Below are positions 1 through 4,823 of a DNA stretch of 5,913 nucleotides, in pieces (the first letter of the stretch is position 1; each line of letters begins with the position of its first letter). The position numbers and the translations under genes were made by a program. The DNA is from an uncultured Bacillota bacterium (GTDB lineage: Bacteria > Bacillota > Clostridia > Christensenellales > UBA1242). The notes under the pieces are model-generated. The model did not search any database and was not told the origin of the DNA. It worked only from the letters and a program-made list of their open reading frames with translations. The DNA lies in NCBI GenBank assembly GCA_947088415.1, contig CAMUGK010000058.1, positions 1 to 5,913 on the forward strand, read 5' to 3'.

Positions 1-841
1 CTGTGTTATAATTATTGATTAGAGTTGCAGAAGAACTATACCCAACTACTCCACCCAAATAACTACTCCCACTTACACTTCCCGTGTTATAGCAATTGGT
101 TATTGCTGAAGAAGAATCAGCAGCATACCCCACTATTCCACCAACAGTGTTACCACTACCACTACCACTTACTCTTCCTGAGTTAGAGCAATTTGTTATT
201 GTTGAAGAAGTACCAGTATACCCAACTACTCCACCAACAAAACTATGTCCTTTAATAAATGAATTAACAACACCAATATTAGAAATTAAAGCTTTTTGTG
301 TTGATGATTCTCCTTTAACATAACCAAACAAGCCTTGATGTGAATAGCTATCCGTTGTCCCCGCATGTGTATAAATTCCCGAAACTGTGTGACCTCCACC
401 ATCATAATTGCCTGAAAAATATCTTCCTTTTTGTGTACTACCTTGGTATAAAAGCCCAATTGGTTGCCACCAATATTCTGAAAGATCTATATCTGCAGTT
501 TGTTTGAAATATTTATCTTTATATATATGTAGGTTTGTAGCTGTGGAAGAACCATAGCCAATATAGACCATATATGAAAGTCCTGCTAATTCTCTAGCTG
601 TAGAGATTATGTATGGATTATTTTTTGTCCCACTACCTTTCCATGAAGTATCATAACGGCTTGAACTTTCAATCCAACCTAAATCATTTGTTGGCTGTGT
701 TGCTGTTGCTCCATTTGAAGTTTCATCTTGTTGTTTAGGAGAAAAGTCTACACAACCAAAAGTTATGCCTAAAGCAAGTGTTAACACCGAGACAATACTT
801 GTTAATGTTATAAAAAGTTTGTTTTTAAATATCTTTTTCAT
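1..841 (-). CDS. GLUG-repeat secreted surface protein, 5' part (3' end beyond left edge)
   Basis: Reading the minus strand from the ATG at 841-839 gives 280 codons without a stop to the window edge, so the C-terminus is unseen. The start is set by AAGGAG (847-852), 5 nt upstream. Residues 2-8 (KKIFKNK) and the hydrophobic run 9-29 form a signal peptide. Cys30 follows (TFGC), a poor lipobox, then a Gln/Thr/Ser-rich linker, so lipid anchoring is possible but unsure. Residues 69-80 (GSGTKNNPYIIS), QTADIDL (114-120) and YFSGNYDGGG (from 141) are the N-terminal module typical of GLUG-motif (PF07581-type) proteins. GLFG at 170 and then VGGVVGY (202), VGGIVGY (233) and LGGVVGY (262) mark repeats of about 30 residues, two ending in ITNC; the third has Asn in place of Cys. 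Such repeats are expected to fold as a beta-solenoid. Function is unknown; adhesion or another surface role is only a guess. It is clearly paralogous to the gene at the right edge. Confidence 0.9.
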   Translation of the reverse strand, partial: MKKIFKNKLFITLTSIVSVLTLALGITFGCVDFSPKQQDETSNGATATQPTNDLGWIESSSRYDTSWKGSGTKNNPYIISTARELAGLSYMVYIGYGSSTATNLHIYKDKYFKQTADIDLSEYWWQPIGLLYQGSTQKGRYFSGNYDGGGHTVSGIYTHAGTTDSYSHQGLFGYVKGESSTQKALISNIGVVNSFIKGHSFVGGVVGYTGTSSTITNCSNSGRVSGSGSGNTVGGIVGYAADSSSAITNCYNTGSVSGSSYLGGVVGYSSSATLINNYNT

Positions 842-888
842 ACTTTCTCCTTCTTTAGTTTGCTCAATACTTGGTTTTTTACTCTTTT

Positions 889-917
889 ATTATACTCATT
901 TTTTGAGTAAATACCAA
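889..917 (-). promoter_or_regulatory. Candidate SigA-type promoter of the left GLUG gene
   Basis: On the minus strand, TATAAT lies at 894-889 (perfect -10). TTGGTA lies at 917-912 (4 of 6 matches to TTGACA), separated by exactly 17 bp. The start codon at 841 is 48 nt below the -10 box, leaving a leader of roughly 40 nt that contains the AAGGAG site. The weak -35 box together with a palindrome in the spacer would fit a regulated promoter. Seen directly: the boxes and spacing. Inferred: their activity. Confidence 0.6.
893..909. promoter_or_regulatory. Palindrome inside promoter spacer, possible operator
   Basis: TACTCA (893-898) and TGAGTA (904-909) are perfect 6-bp inverted arms separated by 5 T. 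The whole palindrome overlaps the last two bases of the -10 box and the -35/-10 spacer of the left GLUG gene promoter. A dimeric repressor bound here would block RNA polymerase. It is too short and T-looped to be a convincing terminator, and no gene reads into it from the right on the minus strand within several hundred bases. Operator function is inference. Confidence 0.35.
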
Positions 918-936
918 ACGCTTTTATATATGTTTT

Positions 937-979
937 GAGATTTCTCCACTTTGCCCTATGGGCTCCAGTCATAATGACA
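937..979. repeat. Degenerate palindromic intergenic repeat, copy A
   Basis: The unit begins GAGATTTCTCC and ends AATGACA. It matches in plan the copy at 1297-1337 (GGTTTCTCC ... AAATGACGACA). Both have a TTTCTCC-type left arm, a variable centre and an ATGAC-type right arm. It is a degenerate member of the cluster in this intergenic region. Confidence 0.45.
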
Positions 980-990
980 ACATCGTTTTT

Positions 991-1028
991 AGATCCTTCG
1001 ACTACGCATTTGCTTCGCTCAGGATGAA
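991..1028. repeat. Palindromic intergenic repeat, copy B (ATCCT...AGGAT type)
   Basis: AGATCCTTCGACTACGC at the left and GCTTCGCTCAGGATGA at the right enclose a short centre; ATCCT (993-997) pairs with AGGAT (1021-1025). Sequences of the form ATCCTTCGAC..CGCTCAGGATGACA recur between genes in many bacterial genomes, and this is a recognisable though altered copy. Its role is unknown; it may be a REP- or MITE-like element. Confidence 0.6.
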
Positions 1029-1059
1029 ACGAGCGCGTTTTTGCGAAGCCTTGTCGGGC

Positions 1060-1192
1060 GACATTTGGTCGCTTACTTTTCTATTTTACCAAATCCCCCC
1101 CCCCGCGTCAACTAAAATTGAGTCAAAAATCAAAATTTTTTCGCGTTTCCGCCGAAGTGGGATTTGTTTATCTTAAAAAGCGAGGGGCCGTC
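1060..1192. repeat. Long imperfect palindrome (about 133 bp), MITE- or REP-like
   Basis: Several paired blocks share one centre near 1125-1128. These are GAC (1060-1062) with GTC (1190-1192); TCGCTT (1069-1074) with AAGCGA (1178-1183), each 6 bp inside the first pair; CAAATCCC (1090-1097) with GGGATTTG (1159-1166); CGCG (1104-1107) with CGCG (1142-1145); and AAAATT (1114-1119) with AATTTT (1134-1139). The nesting suggests a decayed palindromic mobile element or a large structured RNA or DNA hairpin. No open frame of substance is inside, so it would be non-autonomous. No target-site duplication could be defined by eye. Confidence 0.45.
1095..1104 (+). repeat. C10 homopolymer run
   Basis: Ten consecutive C residues lie within the left half of the long imperfect palindrome. 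Such runs are prone to slippage in replication and in sequencing. It lies over 400 bp upstream of nifJ and is not in any gene, so no phase-variable switch can be claimed. Confidence 0.9.
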
Positions 1193-1230
1193 AAGCAAAA
1201 TGAGTCTATCTACTGTTTTTTATTGACGCG

Positions 1231-1289
1231 TGTTGTTAAGTGTATTGGGGAATAAATAATTCGCGGACGTGGGGCTTCACTAAACAACA
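1231..1289. repeat. Inverted repeat, 12-bp arms around a 35-nt loop
   Basis: TGTTGTTAAGTG (1231-1242) and CACTAAACAACA (1278-1289) are complementary at 11 of 12 positions. The 35-nt interior contains two GGGG runs (1247-1250 and 1271-1274) and an A/T-rich centre. There is no U-tract on either side, so it is not an intrinsic terminator. It could be the ends of a tiny non-autonomous element or a hairpin in a transcript crossing the region. Confidence 0.45.
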
Positions 1290-1296
1290 TATTATG

Positions 1297-1344
1297 AAGG
1301 TTTCTCCATGTCGTTCACTTTGGTCGAAATGACGACAGACAATG
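1297..1344. repeat. Palindromic intergenic repeat, copy C
   Basis: The unit runs from AAGGTTTCTCC to GACAGACAATG. TGTCGT (1309-1314) and ACGACA (1332-1337) are perfect inverted arms around a 17-nt centre. It shares its TTTCTCC start with copy A (937-979) and its GACAGnCAATG tail (1334-1344) with copy E (1436-1446). Confidence 0.5.
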
Positions 1345-1360
1345 CCTGTTATTAAGGTCG

Positions 1361-1395
1361 CTAGTCTCTTCGACTTCGCTCGGTATGACATCGGG
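1361..1395. repeat. Palindromic intergenic repeat, copy D
   Basis: The core CTCTTCGACTTCGCTCGGTATGACATCGGG carries the TTCGACTTCGCTC..TATGACA pattern of the same widespread repeat type as copy B. It also echoes the ATGACAACATCG tail of copy A. It lies 23 bp after copy C and is followed directly by copy E, so three units are packed in tandem. Confidence 0.55.
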
Positions 1396-1405
1396 TGTCT
1401 ACTCT

Positions 1406-1446
1406 CAAGACTCACTTAATTCTGCTCACCAGAATGACAGCCAATG
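1406..1446. repeat. Palindromic intergenic repeat, copy E
   Basis: ATTCTG (1419-1424) and CAGAAT (1430-1435) form a perfect 6-bp stem around CTCAC, followed by GACAGCCAATG. The last 11 bases match the end of copy C at 10 of 11 positions. This is the last unit of the cluster before the A/T-rich zone upstream of the nifJ promoter. Confidence 0.5.
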
Positions 1447-1510
1447 ACTGTTTGATCAAAAACATTCGCACAATATACAAATTTTCAAATAATTTTAATT
1501 TTCTAATTAA

Positions 1511-1539
1511 TTGACTAAAATTATAAAAAATCATATAAT
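1511..1539 (+). promoter_or_regulatory. Strong SigA/sigma-70 promoter of nifJ
   Basis: TTGACT (1511-1516) and a perfect TATAAT (1534-1539) are separated by 17 bp, with A/T tracts just upstream that resemble an UP element. The expected transcription start is about 1545-1547, giving a leader of only about 15 nt before the ATG at 1562. There is no room for a riboswitch or attenuator. The near-consensus form suggests strong, largely constitutive expression; no clear operator palindrome was seen overlapping it. Confidence 0.85.
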
Positions 1540-1550
1540 ATAGTTGAATT

Positions 1551-1556
1551 TAGGAG
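1551..1556 (+). promoter_or_regulatory. Ribosome binding site that sets the nifJ start
   Basis: TAGGAG lies 5 nt upstream of the ATG at 1562-1564. The longer frame opening at TTG 1544 would place this site inside the coding sequence and would begin at or before the predicted transcription start. The ATG is therefore the start. Confidence 0.85.
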
Positions 1557-1561
1557 TTTTA

Positions 1562-4500
1562 ATGAAAAGAGAAATAGTTGATGGTTGCGAAGCGGTTGCA
1601 CGCATTGCATATAAGTTTAGTGAAGTTATTCCAATTTATCCAATAACCCCTTCTTCGCCAATGGCTGAATATTGCACCAAGGTCAATGCACATGGCGAAA
1701 AAAACATATTGGGCGAAGATGTGACAACAATTGAAATGCAGTCAGAGGCTGGCGTTGCTGGAACTATGCATGGAGCATTACTTTCTGGGGCTTTAAGTTC
1801 AACCTTTACTTGCAGTCAAGGTTTACTTTTAATGTTGCCAAATATGTTTAAAATTGCTGGCGAAAATCTGCCTAATGTTATTCATGTGGCATCTAGAGCA
1901 GTTGCATCTCATGCACTTAACATTTTTTGTGACCATAGTGATGTTATGGCAGTTCGTTCAACTGGCTATATAATGTTATGTTCATCAAATGTTCAAGAAG
2001 CACATGACTTTGCACTTATCAGTCATCTTTTAGCATTAAAAAGTTCTAAACCTGTTCTTCATTTTATGGACGGGTTTAGAACAAGTCATGAATTACAAAA
2101 AATTGAAGTTTTTGAAGACAAAGATTTAAACAAATTTATAGACAAAACACAAATTAAAAATTTAAATTTTGCTAAAAACTCATTAAATCCAGATAGTCCA
2201 CTTGCTTACGGAACTGCCCAAAATCCTGATACATTTTTTCAAAACAGAATTAAAAGTGTAAACGGATTTAACAACTTACCTTCATGTTTACAAGAAATTT
2301 TGCAAGATTTTGAAAAAGTTGCTGAAAGAAAATATTCTCCTTATATGTTTTATGGAAAACTTGACGCCAAGAATATGATAATTTCAATGGGGTCTTCTTG
2401 TGAAGCATTAAGAGAATATATTGAAAACAACAATTTAGATGTTTGTTTATGTTCTGTTAAATTGTTCAGGCCTTTTCTTTTAGAAATTCCAAAAAGTGTG
2501 GAAAAAATCTGTGTGCTTGACAGGTGCATAGAAAACGGCATTTCTCCCCTTGCACTTGATGTTATTTCACGCGTTCAAACAGAAAATCGAAAAATTCAAG
2601 TTATTAAAGGTGTTTATGGGCTTGGCGGAAAGGATTTTTCGCCTATTGAAGTTAAGGCAGTTTTAGACAATCTTTTATCTAAAATTTCAAAAGATAATTT
2701 CACGGTTGGCATAAATGACGACGAAAAACATTCGTCACTTCCTTTAGAAGAAATTAACAATCAAGACAATACTTATTCTATCAAAGTTTTTGGGCTTGGC
2801 TCTGATGGTTCGGTTTCGGCAAGCAAGTCTACTGTTAAAATTTTAGGCGAAAATCACAACAAATTTGTTCAAGGTTATTTTGAATATGACAGCAGAAAAA
2901 GCGGAAGCATGACAATTTCTCACATTAGAATTAGTGACAAGGAAATTCATTCAAGTTATCTTGTAAAAAACAGCGATGTTATAATGATAAACAATTTTTC
3001 TTTTGTCCACAGATACAATTGTCTTGAAGGGCTTAAAGAAAATGGCATTGTAATATTTAATTCAATTTTTGATAGTAATGAAATTGGAAAAGTTTTGCCA
3101 AAAAGTTATGTTGACACATTAAAAGCCAAAAATGCAAAGGTTTATGTGATTGATGGCGGAGATATCGCAAATTCTTGTGGTCTTGGCAACAAGATAAATA
3201 TCATCATGATGACCGCCTTATTTAAAGCCACAAACCTTTTAAATAGTGATAAATTTGAAAATGAAATAAAAGACGAAATTATAAAAACTTTTTCTCGAAA
3301 AGGCGAAAATATAGTAGAAAACAATATAAAAGCAATGCTTTTAGCCCAAAAAAGTTTAAATAATGTAGATATTTCAAAATTTAACGGAAAAGATATTAAA
3401 CATGATAACAAAGTTCAAGACGAATTTTACAACCAAATTCAAAAGCAAATTTCTATGCTCGATGGAGATAAAATCCCTGTATCTGGCTTTTCTTGCAATG
3501 GAAGCACACCTACAAACACAACAAAATTTGAAAAACGTGGAATTGCCGAAAATCTGCCAAATTGGATTAAAGAAAATTGCATTCAATGTGGGCAATGTGT
3601 GCTTGCATGTCCACACTCTGCACTTCGCTCAATCTTAATTGATGAAAAAAACACATCTTCTCCAGAAGAATTTGCAAAGGCTATTGGAATTAAAGACGGG
3701 CTTTTTAAAATTCAACTTTCTCCGCTCGATTGCACTGGTTGTGGCGTTTGTGCAAGCACCTGCCCTGCAATAAATAAAGCTTTAAAAATGGTGGAAGCCA
3801 AAGAAATTTTGGAAGAAGCAAGCAAACTTGTTTCTTTTGAACAACTTGAACAAAATATATTTAAAGATGACACGCCAAAAGGTTTGCAATTTAAAAAATC
3901 CTATTTTGAATTCCCAGGTGCATGTGCTGGGTGTGGCGAAACGCCATATATCAAACTTGCTTCAATGTTATTTGGAGATAGAATGATAATTGCCAATGCA
4001 ACAGGCTGTTCAAGCATTTATGCTGGCACTTTTGCTTTCTCGCCTTTCTGTAAAGATGAAAATGGCAAAGGGCCTGCCTGGGCAAATAGTCTTTTTGAAG
4101 ACAATGCAGAATTTGGACTTGGCATAAAGCTTGGCAACAAATATCTTGACAAACAAGATAAAAGCGTTTGGATTATCGGTGGCGACGGCTGGGCTTATGA
4201 CATAGGCTTTGGCGGACTAGACCATGTTTTAGCAAGCAATCAAAACTTAAATATTTTGGTGCTTGACAATCAAAGTTACTCGAATACTGGTGGGCAGGCA
4301 AGTAAGGCAACACCAATGGGAGCAAATGTTAAACTTGCCGAAAATTCAAAACGCACACATAAGAAAAATTTAGGTCAAATTGCAATGACCTATCCTGATG
4401 TTTATGTTGCCGAAGTTGCACTTGGCGGAAATATGATGCAATGTATTAAAGCCTTTAAAGAAGCCGAGGCACACAAAGGTGTAAGTTTAATTATTGCTTA

Positions 4501-4768
4501 CTCCCCTTGTGTAAACATGGGCTTTGACCTTAAAGATATGATTCAAGAACAAAAGGAAGCAGTAGAATGTGGTTATTGGCCACTTTATCGCTACCTAAAC
4601 GGCGAACTTACTTTAGATAGTCAAATCAATCAAGATAAATACTTTGACTTTCTCAAAAAAGAAAGAAGATTTTCTTCTTCACTTAAAAATCATAGTGACC
4701 TAATTGAAGAGAATAAAAAACAAGCAATTAAAGAATTTGAAAAACTTCAAAACATGAACAAAAAATAG
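1562..4768 (+). CDS. nifJ: Pyruvate:ferredoxin (flavodoxin) oxidoreductase, single-chain, compact form
   Basis: This cytoplasmic enzyme oxidatively decarboxylates pyruvate with CoA to acetyl-CoA and CO2 and reduces ferredoxin. The frame encodes 1068 aa. The pyruvate/TPP N-terminal domain has IYPITPSSPMAE (25-36, Thr29), EMQSEAG (58-64, Glu62) and ASRA (Arg112), matching catalytic Thr31, Glu64 and Arg114 of the Desulfovibrio africanus enzyme. The ferredoxin-like domain has two CX2CX2CX3CP motifs (C673/676/679/683 and C724/727/730/734). The proximal cluster ligands are C788, C791, C816 and C983. The TPP motif is GGDGWAYD (873-880) with SNTGGQ (907-912). All expected cofactor ligands are present. 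It is shorter than the usual roughly 1170-1200 aa, mainly because the 60-70 residue helical insert before GGDGW is missing (residues about 850-871), and it lacks a C-terminal extension. It is monocistronic, with its own promoter and terminator. The symbol por is also used. Confidence 0.97.
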   Translation: MKREIVDGCEAVARIAYKFSEVIPIYPITPSSPMAEYCTKVNAHGEKNILGEDVTTIEMQSEAGVAGTMHGALLSGALSSTFTCSQGLLLMLPNMFKIAGENLPNVIHVASRAVASHALNIFCDHSDVMAVRSTGYIMLCSSNVQEAHDFALISHLLALKSSKPVLHFMDGFRTSHELQKIEVFEDKDLNKFIDKTQIKNLNFAKNSLNPDSPLAYGTAQNPDTFFQNRIKSVNGFNNLPSCLQEILQDFEKVAERKYSPYMFYGKLDAKNMIISMGSSCEALREYIENNNLDVCLCSVKLFRPFLLEIPKSVEKICVLDRCIENGISPLALDVISRVQTENRKIQVIKGVYGLGGKDFSPIEVKAVLDNLLSKISKDNFTVGINDDEKHSSLPLEEINNQDNTYSIKVFGLGSDGSVSASKSTVKILGENHNKFVQGYFEYDSRKSGSMTISHIRISDKEIHSSYLVKNSDVIMINNFSFVHRYNCLEGLKENGIVIFNSIFDSNEIGKVLPKSYVDTLKAKNAKVYVIDGGDIANSCGLGNKINIIMMTALFKATNLLNSDKFENEIKDEIIKTFSRKGENIVENNIKAMLLAQKSLNNVDISKFNGKDIKHDNKVQDEFYNQIQKQISMLDGDKIPVSGFSCNGSTPTNTTKFEKRGIAENLPNWIKENCIQCGQCVLACPHSALRSILIDEKNTSSPEEFAKAIGIKDGLFKIQLSPLDCTGCGVCASTCPAINKALKMVEAKEILEEASKLVSFEQLEQNIFKDDTPKGLQFKKSYFEFPGACAGCGETPYIKLASMLFGDRMIIANATGCSSIYAGTFAFSPFCKDENGKGPAWANSLFEDNAEFGLGIKLGNKYLDKQDKSVWIIGGDGWAYDIGFGGLDHVLASNQNLNILVLDNQSYSNTGGQASKATPMGANVKLAENSKRTHKKNLGQIAMTYPDVYVAEVALGGNMMQCIKAFKEAEAHKGVSLIIAYSPCVNMGFDLKDMIQEQKEAVECGYWPLYRYLNGELTLDSQINQDKYFDFLKKERRFSSSLKNHSDLIEENKKQAIKEFEKLQNMNKK

Positions 4769-4795
4769 TGGCAATCGCCACTATTTTTTTATTTT
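4760..4795. terminator. Bidirectional intrinsic terminator shared by nifJ and the right GLUG gene
   Basis: AAAAAATAGTGGC (4760-4772) and GCCACTATTTTTT (4777-4789) are perfect inverted arms around an AATC loop. On the plus strand the hairpin is followed by T-rich sequence to 4795, ending nifJ. On the minus strand the A-run becomes a U-tract, so the same hairpin can end the convergent GLUG gene whose stop is at 4826-4824. The last two Lys codons and the TAG stop of nifJ lie inside the left arm. Confidence 0.9.
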
Positions 4796-4823
4796 AACAT
4801 TTTGATGCCTTAGACACCTTTTA

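Larger units (their letters stand above)
918..1510. other. Gene-free intergenic region rich in palindromic repeats
   Basis: No credible gene is visible between the divergent promoters of the left GLUG gene and nifJ. The only plus-strand open frame of note (958-1176) has no ribosome binding site, lies across repeat units and a C10 run, and encodes no recognisable protein. The stretch from about 950 to 1450 has visibly more G+C and more CG/GTCG words than the A/T-rich flanks. It contains the repeat elements listed separately. From about 1450 to 1510 it turns into an A/T-tract stretch just upstream of the nifJ -35 box, which could act as an UP element. Confidence 0.8.

Noticed and set aside
96..323. 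Plus-strand open frame of 75 codons
   Set aside because: It is the antisense of the GLUG repeats of the left gene; its Pro/Thr-rich product is the complement of Gly/Ser-rich repeat codons, and it has no ribosome binding site.
893..909. Intrinsic terminator
   Set aside because: The stem is only 6 bp and A/T-rich with a 5-T loop, has no trailing U-tract, and overlaps a promoter with no gene ending there.
958..1176. Plus-strand open frame of 72 codons in the intergenic region
   Set aside because: It crosses repeat copies A and B, the C10 run and the long palindrome, has no ribosome binding site, and encodes no recognisable protein.
937..1446. CRISPR array
   Set aside because: The repeat units are degenerate, differ in length and are unevenly spaced, with no constant direct repeat, no uniform spacers and no cas genes.
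1540..1561. Riboswitch or attenuator ahead of nifJ
   Set aside because: The predicted leader is only about 15 nt long, too short for any such structure.
2350..3638. Several minus- and plus-strand open frames of 63-89 codons
   Set aside because: All lie inside the unbroken nifJ frame, which has full family similarity; they are out-of-frame shadows.
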